Of a DNA stretch of 62,261 nucleotides, positions 1 through 6,794 are shown piece by piece. A program made the translations under genes and the position numbers. Source of the DNA: Thermoplasmata archaeon (GTDB lineage Archaea; Thermoplasmatota; Thermoplasmata; Thermoplasmatales; GCA-001856825); the NCBI GenBank assembly GCA_021792355.1, contig JAJYUV010000008.1:1-62261 (forward strand), in the 5' to 3' direction. The notes beneath the pieces are model-generated. The model was not told the origin of the DNA, did no database searches, and worked only from the letters and a program-made list of their open reading frames with translations. Within the stretch, counting starts at the first letter, position 1. Each line of letters begins with the position of its first letter.

Positions 1-17
1 GCAGGATCAACCGGAGT
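1..17 (-). rRNA. rrs: 16S rRNA gene, 5' end only (runs out of the window)
   Basis: The reverse complement of the first 17 bases reads ACTCCGGTTGATCCTGC, which is the conserved 5' end of archaeal 16S rRNA (the target of the universal archaeal forward primer). The gene therefore begins near position 17 on the minus strand and continues beyond position 1. Only the extreme 5' end is seen, so completeness and linkage to 23S rRNA cannot be judged. In Thermoplasma the rRNA genes are unlinked, but the window cannot test that here. Confidence 0.85.
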
Positions 18-448
18 TGTTGATTCTACCTTGAAATATAGGATTGCGGAATGGATATTCTCTTCCCATCTCAGATTCGATAAACATGTTCGAATCCTCA
101 TTCATTTCGCCGCTCAGGAACCAGACTGTCATGCTGTCCAAAAGGACTATCTAGCCTGTCGCATGTAACGGCAAAAGAAAGTAAAGGCAACACTGTATAT
201 TAGTTTATTGGTAAGCTTGGCAAAGCACTATTTTTCACTGAAACTTAAACGATAAAGTTGTGCGAAATAAGGACGTTATCCAGCTTTGAATGAGACTTGG
301 ATTACCCTTTTGTTTTTAGTCAATTCAAAGTGGATTATTTCCAATTCATGCTGTGGTAAATTGACTAATTATATGTCGTTAATCTAGACGACTTTCAACT
401 GAATCTTAATACCTACTTTCCATTCCATGAGATTAATTGACCATTACA
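18..448. other. Non-coding region: 16S rRNA leader and promoter, then tatA upstream region
   Basis: No convincing open frame lies here. The first part (about 18-175) should be the transcribed leader of the 16S gene on the minus strand. It contains a perfect 7-bp inverted repeat, GATTCGA at 74-80 and TCGAATC at 90-96, with a 9-nt loop. A TATA-like box on the minus strand at 195-204 would give a transcript start near 173 and a leader of about 155 nt. The stretch 210-448 is AT-rich and otherwise unremarkable. Confidence 0.6.
195..204 (-). promoter_or_regulatory. Candidate TATA box for the 16S rRNA gene
   Basis: On the minus strand this reads ACTAATATAC. It is the best TATA-like element upstream of the 16S 5' end and would place transcription start about 26 nt downstream, near 170-175. 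The spacing follows general archaeal TBP/TFB promoter architecture. The choice among AT-rich stretches here is an inference. Confidence 0.4.
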
Positions 449-458
449 TTAATATATG
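449..458 (+). promoter_or_regulatory. TATA box for tatA
   Basis: TTAATATATG is centred about 26 nt before the ATG at 479. This makes 479, and not the upstream in-frame ATGs at 467 or 473, the likely start of a leaderless tatA mRNA. Confidence 0.55.
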
Positions 459-478
459 GGACTTAAATGCGAATGCAG

Positions 479-676
479 ATGTTAGGAAGTCCAACTGACT
501 GGATTATACTCATCGTCGTAGTGCTGCTAGTTCTTGGCGGATCTAAGAAGATACCAGAGATAGCCAGAGCAATGGGCCGGTCGATGGGAGAATTCAAGAA
601 AGGGAGAATGGAAGTCGAGAGAGAAATCAATGAAGCAGTAAAGACTGAACCTGCTTCTACCACCACGCAGAAGTGA
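479..676 (+). CDS. tatA: Sec-independent (twin-arginine) translocase subunit TatA
   Basis: This 65-residue protein has the TatA/E layout. A short periplasmic N-terminus is followed by one membrane helix (about residues 5-18, IILIVVVLLVLGG). Next come a hinge, an amphipathic helix beginning SKKIPEIARAMG, and a charged polar tail. TatA oligomers form the pore-like element that moves folded, RR-signal proteins across the cytoplasmic membrane with TatC. In-frame ATGs also occur at 467 and 473, but the TATA box spacing and the usual very short N-terminus of TatA favour 479. tatC lies about 0.8 kb away on the other strand, so the two are not co-transcribed. Only one TatA-type protein is seen in the window. 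Confidence 0.92.
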   Translation: MLGSPTDWIILIVVVLLVLGGSKKIPEIARAMGRSMGEFKKGRMEVEREINEAVKTEPASTTTQK

Positions 677-742
677 GTTTGTAAGTATTGCGTGCAGGCG
701 GTTTATAGACTGACCAATAGAAGCAGATTTATCCTCTGTCTT

Positions 743-1426
743 TTAAGGGCGCTGTTGCTGAGCACATCCCTCGCACCAGAGATAGAAGTCCAGGAAATCA
801 ATTTCCTCCTGTAAAAGCACCCTTTCCAAATCCGGGAATTTCTTTTTCCTAGCCCTGTGGTAACTTATGTTCTGAAGCTGTTTTGTCCACGCAAATGCCT
901 CCTCCATCATTGACTCTTTCCCAGTTTCTACACCTTTAATTTTTAGTGTTCCATTGCGCACCGTTACTCTTTCTGGAATGGACGTCGTCCCAAGCAGCAG
1001 AGTGGGTTCTTCTTTGTCAATTATGAACTTGCTGTTATCTGAATAAAATACCTCATCGCCTAGTAACGCAAGAGATAAACCATTGTTCGTTGCCGTTCCG
1101 TTGATTGCGGAGAAAATTGGTTTCTCAAGAGCCATATAGAACAGAACGAAACTCTGTATGCGCTTGTAGTAATCTCTGAAATCCGCGTACATTTTGTTAT
1201 CTGGTACCTTAAGCCCTCGCGAGAAAATGTAATTGGATCCAGTCACAAAGACGGAGGAAACCTTGTCATCGATCGCAGCTATTGAAAGGACACGGATCAT
1301 CTCATCGAGCATTACACTGTCTATGTGCCCAGGAGCAAGAAGAGTGATGACACCTACCGATTCCTCTCTCCAGAATGATATCTTGCTAAAGCCTTCAACG
1401 TTCGGCGCAGATGGTTTATGAGTCAT
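743..1426 (-). CDS. Crotonase-fold (enoyl-CoA hydratase/isomerase-like) protein, degenerate active site
   Basis: The 227-residue protein follows the crotonase pattern. An N-terminal beta region (VGVITLL) leads to the first oxyanion-hole segment GSNYIFSRGLKVPD (about residues 65-78). The second segment is NGTATNNGLSLALLGDE (about 108-124). In active enoyl-CoA hydratases the second segment normally carries a GG pair, which here is NN, and the usual catalytic Glu positions are not obvious. The C-terminus ends with a CEGC motif. An ATG start is supported by GGAGGT at 1435-1440 (minus-strand reading). It sits between tatA (convergent) and tatC (same strand, 67 bp upstream). A specific substrate cannot be assigned. 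It may be a non-hydratase crotonase or a scaffold protein. Confidence 0.7.
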   Translation of the reverse strand: MTHKPSAPNVEGFSKISFWREESVGVITLLAPGHIDSVMLDEMIRVLSIAAIDDKVSSVFVTGSNYIFSRGLKVPDNKMYADFRDYYKRIQSFVLFYMALEKPIFSAINGTATNNGLSLALLGDEVFYSDNSKFIIDKEEPTLLLGTTSIPERVTVRNGTLKIKGVETGKESMMEEAFAWTKQLQNISYHRARKKKFPDLERVLLQEEIDFLDFYLWCEGCAQQQRP

Positions 1427-1493
1427 TTGTTAGACCTCCAGAGTTGCTTTTGAACACATATTTTTAACAACTAATACTTTGTGTACATTCCTA

Positions 1494-2324
1494 TCACGTC
1501 GCAGTGGGTTTCTGTTCGACGTTGATTTTCTTGCTCAGTACCCACCTTGCAAGAAGAGCCCCCGAAAAGTAGAGACATATTATGATCATCGCAATGGTTG
1601 TTTCCATTATCCCTCCCGTTGCCCCAGGTGAAATCAGCAGCGCTATGAAGAAGGCTCCTATGATTGCATATCTCCAGTTCTTGAACCAGGCCGACGGCGG
1701 AACCAATCCTATGTAGGAGAGTGAAAATACGATCACTGGAGTTTCAAACACAGCACCCATCCCTGCTGTTATCAATACGACGATCGAGACAAATTGCGCA
1801 ACTCCAAGAAATGGGGCTACCCCAACGACGGTTGTGAAGATGTATATGAAATGGAAGAGAAGCGGCAGGATCATCTTGAGTGCGAACAGGACTCCAATCA
1901 CGAACAGAACTAGAATTGGAAATATCGAGAGCCTTACAATTCTTCTTTCCCTTGGATAGAGGGCAGTTTTTGAGAAATTAATCAGTTGAAATGCCAGGAT
2001 TGGAATTATGGATGAAATGGAAATTGCAAGCGAAACGTACACCACGCTCACCACTATGTCAAAGGGTGCTACCTGGATTAATGTCATCTTGTTAGGAACA
2101 AGATAAATCCGCATGAGTTCAAGAATATGGACTGAGAAACTACCATAGAAAGAGGGAAAAGGATAGTAAAGCGTGAACCCGTCCAACTTAAATGGGATCG
2201 GTCCCAATAGGAAAAAACCGAAGAAGATCACTATGAATGCTATTATGGTTGACCGCAGTCTACCAAGAAGCTCGTCCATGTACTCAAAGAGCTTTCCTCC
2301 CAGCATTCCAGTATCCTGATTCAT
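1494..2324 (-). CDS. tatC: Sec-independent (twin-arginine) translocase subunit TatC
   Basis: A 276-residue polytopic protein with about six membrane helices. TatC hallmarks are visible: an N-terminal cytoplasmic segment with LFEYMDELLGRLR, an ALYPRERR loop motif (about residue 125), and a conserved FETP motif (about 198) near the fourth helix. TatC binds the twin-arginine signal peptide and recruits TatA. The late loop reads SPGATGG where many TatC proteins have a P-x-D-type motif, a small divergence. A TATA-like box (CTTTAAATGT on the minus strand, 2343-2352) lies about 23 nt before the ATG, so the mRNA is probably leaderless. It is divergent from pyrF. Confidence 0.93.
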   Translation of the reverse strand: MNQDTGMLGGKLFEYMDELLGRLRSTIIAFIVIFFGFFLLGPIPFKLDGFTLYYPFPSFYGSFSVHILELMRIYLVPNKMTLIQVAPFDIVVSVVYVSLAISISSIIPILAFQLINFSKTALYPRERRIVRLSIFPILVLFVIGVLFALKMILPLLFHFIYIFTTVVGVAPFLGVAQFVSIVVLITAGMGAVFETPVIVFSLSYIGLVPPSAWFKNWRYAIIGAFFIALLISPGATGGIMETTIAMIIICLYFSGALLARWVLSKKINVEQKPTAT

Positions 2325-2416
2325 TCTTTATTTCCCAGAAGGACATTTAAAGCTACTAAAATAGTTATCGCCTTTTTAATATCCAATGCAGCATCAATAA
2401 TTCACAGAGAGAGGAC

Positions 2417-2426
2417 AATATTTTAT
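2417..2426 (+). promoter_or_regulatory. TATA box for the pyrF-acnX operon
   Basis: AATATTTTAT is centred about 27 nt before the ATG at 2449. It supports 2449 over the upstream in-frame TTG at 2428 as the translation start. A second AT-rich box at 2374-2383 would give a short leader instead. Confidence 0.45.
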
Positions 2427-2448
2427 TTTGAGTCAGGATAACGGCCAG

Positions 2449-3066
2449 ATGGAGAGCAACATAATACTTGCACTGGACATCGAGGAGAGAGAGAAGGCTC
2501 TCCGAGTCGCGGAAAACGTTTCAAACTATGTCGTTGCGTTTAAAGTGGGGTATCCACTGATACTAAACAACGGAGTGAGCGTGATCGACGAAGTATCGAG
2601 ATTTGGAGAAGTGATAGTCGACATCAAGATTGCAGACATTCCGGATGTCTCCAGAAACATAGCTAGAATACTGAGCAAAAAAGGTGCCACTGGCGTCATA
2701 GTACAAGGTTTTGTGGGAAGGGATGTCGTAAGAGAGGTCAGGAAGGAGGTAAAGAACCTCTACGTAGTGGCTGAGATGTCTCACCCTGGAAACGCGGACT
2801 ACATTTCGGGACTGTCTGAAAGGATAGCCTTAATGGCAAGGGAGGAGGGGGCAGATGGAATAGTCGCGCCTGCGACGCACCCAGAAAGAATAAGTGTTCT
2901 AAAGAAGATATCCGGCCTCAAGGTACTATCCCCAGGTGTGGGGACTCAAGGCGGAAGCTACAGGCAGGCAATAGAAAGTGGGGCAGATTATCTGATTATC
3001 GGGAGAACCATTACTATGTCTCCTGATCCAAAACAAAAGATTAAAGAATTACTATCTCAAAGGTGA
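2449..3066 (+). CDS. pyrF: Orotidine 5'-phosphate decarboxylase
   Basis: A 205-residue TIM-barrel enzyme that converts OMP to UMP, the last step of de novo pyrimidine synthesis. The first strand reads IILALDI. The catalytic DIKIADIPD motif (Asp-x-Lys-x-x-Asp, about residues 59-67) is intact. The phosphate-binding elements LSPGVGTQGG and YLIIGRTI are present near the C-terminus. The length fits the short archaeal family. The start at 2449 is chosen from promoter spacing; an in-frame TTG at 2428 would add seven residues. Its stop codon overlaps the GTG start of the aconitase X gene (GTGA), so the two should be translationally coupled. Confidence 0.95.
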   Translation: MESNIILALDIEEREKALRVAENVSNYVVAFKVGYPLILNNGVSVIDEVSRFGEVIVDIKIADIPDVSRNIARILSKKGATGVIVQGFVGRDVVREVRKEVKNLYVVAEMSHPGNADYISGLSERIALMAREEGADGIVAPATHPERISVLKKISGLKVLSPGVGTQGGSYRQAIESGADYLIIGRTITMSPDPKQKIKELLSQR

Positions 3067-4244
3067 TTCAGTTGCTGCTCACCAAAGAGGAAGAAAGGAT
3101 ATTTGATGGAGAGAAGGGAGAGGGACCGAAGATAGCGATACGATTACTCTACTCCCTCGGAGAATTGGGAGAAGCGGAAAGGTTGATACCTGTTAAGTCT
3201 GCCCATATCTCTGGTGTCTCCTACAAGAATGTGGGAGAGGGAGGTATTCAATTTCTACAAAAGATATCACACCCTGTATCGGTACCGACCTCTCTGAATC
3301 CACTCGGATTTGACATTGAAAATGGTGGGCCTGTCGATATTGACGATACTTTTAGAAAGAAGCAGTTAGAAATTGTAGAGATATACCGGAAAATGGGGGT
3401 AATGGAAAGTTTCACATGTACTCCTTACTACTATTACAACGAACCGAGTTTTGGAGATCACATTTCGTGGGCAGAAAGTTCTGCGATAATCTACGTCAAC
3501 TCCATCATCGGAGCTAGGACGAATCGTGAGAGTGGTCCATCTGCACTAGCCGCTGCTATTATAGGCAAAACCCCAGATCACGGCCTCCACAGGGAGGAAG
3601 GCAGGAAAGCCTCTGTTGTCGTCAATGTTGAGGCACCTCTCGATTACACAAAGTTTGCAGCCCTCGGACTTTTTCTTGGTCCCAAGCTTAATAGGAACAT
3701 ACCTGTGGTCAGAGGACAAAGAAAAGCGAAAGGAATAGAGCTCAAGGCTTTTTCAGCGGCCCTCTCGGCTACATCTTCCATTCCGATGTTTCACGTTGAA
3801 GGAGTGACTAGGGAGTCAAGTCTGGTCTCAGATTCCCCCGAAGTAATAGAAGTTGCAAGGGAAGAGATAGAAGAGACTATTGCCAAAAACTCTACACAGC
3901 AAGAACCTGAACTGATCGCTATTGGCTGTCCACACTTATCATCTGAGGAACTGGATTATATAGCTAGTCTTGTGAAGGGAAAAAAGAAGGTAGGCCCAGA
4001 CTTTTTCCTATTCACCTCGCGCGAAGTAAAAGCGAGGTCTAGGGATGCAGTGAGGACTATAGAGAACTTCGGAGGGAAGGTATTTTCTGATACCTGTATG
4101 GTAGTTTCTCCCTTAAGTAATAGGTACAAGAGCACGGGCACCAATTCAGGTAAAGCCACCTTTTATCTTCCGTTGAAGGGATATGGGAACCAAAAGGTCG
4201 CGTTTATGGGAATCATTGACCTTATGAAGTGGGTGCTAGCATGA
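3063..4244 (+). CDS. Aconitase X large subunit, probable phosphomevalonate dehydratase large subunit
   Basis: The 393-residue protein matches the catalytic domain of aconitase X. Landmarks are the substrate-loop ISGVSYKNVGEGG (about 49-61), and three conserved Cys contexts likely to hold a [4Fe-4S] cluster: FTCTPYYYY (about 118), AIGCPHLSSEEL (about 290) and FSDTCMVVSP (about 346). In most archaea this enzyme dehydrates mevalonate 5-phosphate to trans-anhydromevalonate 5-phosphate. The bacterial relatives are hydroxyproline dehydratases. The adjacent small subunit supports the two-subunit archaeal type. The GTG start overlaps the pyrF stop, and its own stop overlaps the next ATG. The assignment to the mevalonate pathway rests on family knowledge; the later-step enzymes are not in this window. 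Confidence 0.85.
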   Translation: MIQLLLTKEEERIFDGEKGEGPKIAIRLLYSLGELGEAERLIPVKSAHISGVSYKNVGEGGIQFLQKISHPVSVPTSLNPLGFDIENGGPVDIDDTFRKKQLEIVEIYRKMGVMESFTCTPYYYYNEPSFGDHISWAESSAIIYVNSIIGARTNRESGPSALAAAIIGKTPDHGLHREEGRKASVVVNVEAPLDYTKFAALGLFLGPKLNRNIPVVRGQRKAKGIELKAFSAALSATSSIPMFHVEGVTRESSLVSDSPEVIEVAREEIEETIAKNSTQQEPELIAIGCPHLSSEELDYIASLVKGKKKVGPDFFLFTSREVKARSRDAVRTIENFGGKVFSDTCMVVSPLSNRYKSTGTNSGKATFYLPLKGYGNQKVAFMGIIDLMKWVLA

Positions 4245-5014
4245 TAAAGGGACGCGGACTATCTCCTGGAAGGGCCACCTCTGAAGTGATAGTCTGCAAT
4301 CAGCTGATCTCACCTCTGGGTGAGATTAGCAGGGATGGCCTTGTAACCAGCGGGCCATGTGAAAACACAAGAATAACCGGGAAAATTTTAGCGTTCCTGG
4401 GAGGGAGAGGGTCGACGGTGGGCTCATATACCTTCCTTGAACTTAAGAGCAGAAACATTGGACCTGCGGGCCTGATAAACGAATCTGCAGAGCAGATGGT
4501 TGTGACAGGGGCAATAATATCTGACATCCCCATGGTCGATCGCATACCACTTGACATATTTTCCAAGGGAGATAAGGTAACAATCAACGGTTCGAATGGA
4601 GATGTCTTTATTGAGGACGTCGAAGAAAAGAAGGTTGCAACTGTCTACCTTATCCACAGCGGAAAACTGCTTCTCCTGATGAGATCTGAAACTGCAACCT
4701 CTTATCCTGGACAGATGAGCGGTATCTCTGGTTACGTCGAGAAGGGAGAGACTCCAGAACAGACAGGAAAGAGGGAAATGGAAGAAGAGTGTGGAATAAA
4801 AGAATCATTGATAAAAAAGGTCGGGAAAGAACTGTATGTCCGAAACAACAAAATACTCTACGAAATCACGCCAATACTCATGGAATCAAAGTCAGGCAAA
4901 GTCAGGCTAAACGATGAAAATTCTAGCTACCAGTGGATAGAACCAGAGCGATTGGGCAGATATAACACGGTTCCTAAATTCAAGGAAACTTTCTATTCTC
5001 TTTTATCGTCCTAG
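4241..5014 (+). CDS. Fusion: aconitase X small subunit (DUF126) plus Nudix hydrolase
   Basis: The 257-residue protein has two domains. Residues 1-125 are the small 'swivelling' subunit of aconitase X, with KGRGLSPGRA at the start, GGRGSTVGSY (about 53-62), and VTGAIISDIPMVDRI (about 88-102). Residues about 130-257 form a Nudix domain with a complete Nudix box (G-x5-E-x7-REMEEECGI, about 164-186), so the hydrolase part should bind metal and be active. Family small subunits are normally about 130 residues and end where the Nudix domain begins here. The ATG at 4241 overlaps the large-subunit stop (ATGA); an in-frame ATG at 4229 is less likely. No stop or frame change separates the domains. The Nudix substrate is unknown. 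Confidence 0.88.
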   Translation: MIKGRGLSPGRATSEVIVCNQLISPLGEISRDGLVTSGPCENTRITGKILAFLGGRGSTVGSYTFLELKSRNIGPAGLINESAEQMVVTGAIISDIPMVDRIPLDIFSKGDKVTINGSNGDVFIEDVEEKKVATVYLIHSGKLLLLMRSETATSYPGQMSGISGYVEKGETPEQTGKREMEEECGIKESLIKKVGKELYVRNNKILYEITPILMESKSGKVRLNDENSSYQWIEPERLGRYNTVPKFKETFYSLLSS

Positions 5015-5079
5015 GTGGAGACGGGTTAGAAAAGGGATGGCCCATAGCGCTGGTGAGGAGAAAGATGTAGAAATACAGT

Positions 5080-5089
5080 ATTTATATGG
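5080..5089 (+). promoter_or_regulatory. TATA box for asnS
   Basis: ATTTATATGG is centred about 24 nt before the asnS ATG at 5108, so a leaderless transcript is expected. It separates asnS from the upstream pyrF-acnX operon. Confidence 0.55.
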
Positions 5090-5107
5090 CGATAAATTGA
5101 GGTCAAT

Positions 5108-6394
5108 ATGCATATCAGCGAAATTCTGAACGATAGTCACGTGGATACAACAGTGACCATAAGAGGATGGGTTTACAGGTCTAGGGAGTCTGGAAGACTG
5201 GTATTCCTCGTGATTAGAGATTCTACGGGCATCGTTCAGGTCGTTGTTGAGAAAGGTGCTGTCACTCCTGAAGAGTTCGAAGCTGCGAAGAGGTCAACAA
5301 TTGAAACATCTATCGAAATAGAGGGAAAGTGTTCCAAGGAGCAGAAGGCCATAACAGGATATGAACTACATGCATCAAGGATAAAAGTCTACCAATTTGC
5401 GGAGAATTTCCCCATCACCAAGGACAAGAGTGACGAGTTTTTGCTCGACATACGACACCTTTGGTTAAGAAGCAGAGAAATGACTGCAATAATGAAGATG
5501 AGGGAGTCAATTCTCTACTCCATCAGAAACTACATGAAGGAGAGGGGTTACCACGAGGTTCAACCACCCATGTTCGTAGGGGGAATGGTCGAGGGCGGCT
5601 CTACTCTATTCGAAGTACCGTATTTCGGTGAAAAGGCCTATCTAACTCAATCTTCTCAGTTCTATCTTGAGGCATTCATGTTTTCTCTAGAAAATGTGTA
5701 CACTATTTCCCCTTCATTCAGAGCTGAAAAATCTAGAACACGAAGGCATCTGACTGAATATTCGCACTACGAGGCAGAGGCGGCTTGGGTTAGCAACACG
5801 CAGATGATGGACATCGAAGAAGATATGATTGTTTATATTGCTCAGCATCTCCTTGATTCGAACAGGGAAGAGCTGGAAATTGTGAAGAGGGATGTAAACA
5901 AGATAAGGGTGATTGAAAAACCTTTTTACAGGTACCGCTATGAAAAGGTCATAGAGATAGGAAGGCAGAAGGGACTCCAACTAGATGATGTGGCTGACTT
6001 GGGTGAGAGGGAAGAGAGGACGATCACTGAGGATTTCGATAAACCGATATTTGTTTACAACTTCCCTACTCAGCTTAAGCCGTTCTATCACAGGCCGGAT
6101 CCACAAGATCCATCCCACGTTCTGAACCATGATGTCTTGGCGCCGGAGGGATACGGTGAGATAATTGGTGGAGGAGAAAGAATCTGGAATAGGGATGAGC
6201 TGATTGCCAGAATGAGGGACGAAAACCTCGAGCCTGAAGACTACAAGTGGTACGTAGACCTGAGGAGTTATGGAAGCGTCCCACACTCAGGATTTGGACT
6301 TGGAGTAGATCGAGTTCTCACCTGGCTTGCAGGATTGGATCACATCAACAAGGCAGTCCCGTTCCCCAGGACCATGCGCAGACTCAGACCATAG
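5108..6394 (+). CDS. asnS: Asparaginyl-tRNA synthetase
   Basis: A 428-residue class IIb aminoacyl-tRNA synthetase. The N-terminal OB-fold anticodon-binding domain (TIRGWVYRSR, about 16-25) precedes a catalytic core. Core landmarks are the GSTLFEVPYFGEKAYLTQS segment, motif 2 (FRAEKSRTRRHLTEY, about 205-219) and motif 3 (GFGLGVDRVLTWLAG). The C-terminal PFPRTMRR is typical. EGGSTLFEV and YSHYEAEAAW fit AsnRS better than archaeal AspRS, although these paralogues are close and non-discriminating forms exist. It charges tRNA-Asn with asparagine in the cytoplasm. It appears to be a single-gene unit. Confidence 0.9.
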   Translation: MHISEILNDSHVDTTVTIRGWVYRSRESGRLVFLVIRDSTGIVQVVVEKGAVTPEEFEAAKRSTIETSIEIEGKCSKEQKAITGYELHASRIKVYQFAENFPITKDKSDEFLLDIRHLWLRSREMTAIMKMRESILYSIRNYMKERGYHEVQPPMFVGGMVEGGSTLFEVPYFGEKAYLTQSSQFYLEAFMFSLENVYTISPSFRAEKSRTRRHLTEYSHYEAEAAWVSNTQMMDIEEDMIVYIAQHLLDSNREELEIVKRDVNKIRVIEKPFYRYRYEKVIEIGRQKGLQLDDVADLGEREERTITEDFDKPIFVYNFPTQLKPFYHRPDPQDPSHVLNHDVLAPEGYGEIIGGGERIWNRDELIARMRDENLEPEDYKWYVDLRSYGSVPHSGFGLGVDRVLTWLAGLDHINKAVPFPRTMRRLRP

Positions 6395-6519
6395 ACTAAA
6401 ATTCAGAAGCTTCAACAGTAAAAAGAATCCCATTAACGCAGTATGATTTCAACCAATGGTGAAACAAATTAGTTGAAATCTTCCAACATACTTTTTATTC
6501 AACCGACTTATCAACTCAC

Positions 6520-6768
6520 GTGAGATGCGTCTTCTCCGACCTGAAAGATGTGTGCCATTTTAAGTATCCGGGTTACAAGTGCATTCAGGAAGAGTGCGAT
6601 GTATGGGGGCACTTCAAGGCACTTGAAAACGAGTGCGTATACCTCGATTCTCACGGATGTTCCAAACTGAATCTCCTAGCGTGCAAGGGAAAGGATAACT
6701 GCGTTTTCTTCAGGGAATACTTCGAATCACCTATAGAAGTTCCGAAGGCAGTTGAAAAGACAAAATAA
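6520..6768 (+). CDS. Small cysteine-rich protein, function unknown
   Basis: An 82-residue protein with eight cysteines (residues 3, 12, 21, 26, 39, 47, 55, 61) and a scattered His set, suggesting metal or Fe-S binding or a small zinc fold. No signal peptide or membrane helix is seen. The start is a GTG placed about 25 nt after the TATA-like box CTTTTTATTC (6491-6500), so the mRNA is probably leaderless. It ends 27 nt before the nmd3 coding region, which seems to have its own promoter. I do not recognise the family. Confidence 0.7.
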   Translation: MRCVFSDLKDVCHFKYPGYKCIQEECDVWGHFKALENECVYLDSHGCSKLNLLACKGKDNCVFFREYFESPIEVPKAVEKTK

Positions 6769-6794
6769 TTTTAGTCAAATAAACATAGACCAAT

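Noticed and set aside
74..96. GTTCGAATCC in the 16S leader as a tRNA T-loop
   Set aside because: The flanking bases do not form a T-stem and no acceptor or anticodon arm can be folded around it; it is one arm of a leader hairpin.
3063..4244. Reading the AcnX large subunit as hydroxyproline dehydratase
   Set aside because: The separate small-subunit gene and archaeal setting favour phosphomevalonate dehydratase, though a hydroxyproline role cannot be excluded by sequence alone.
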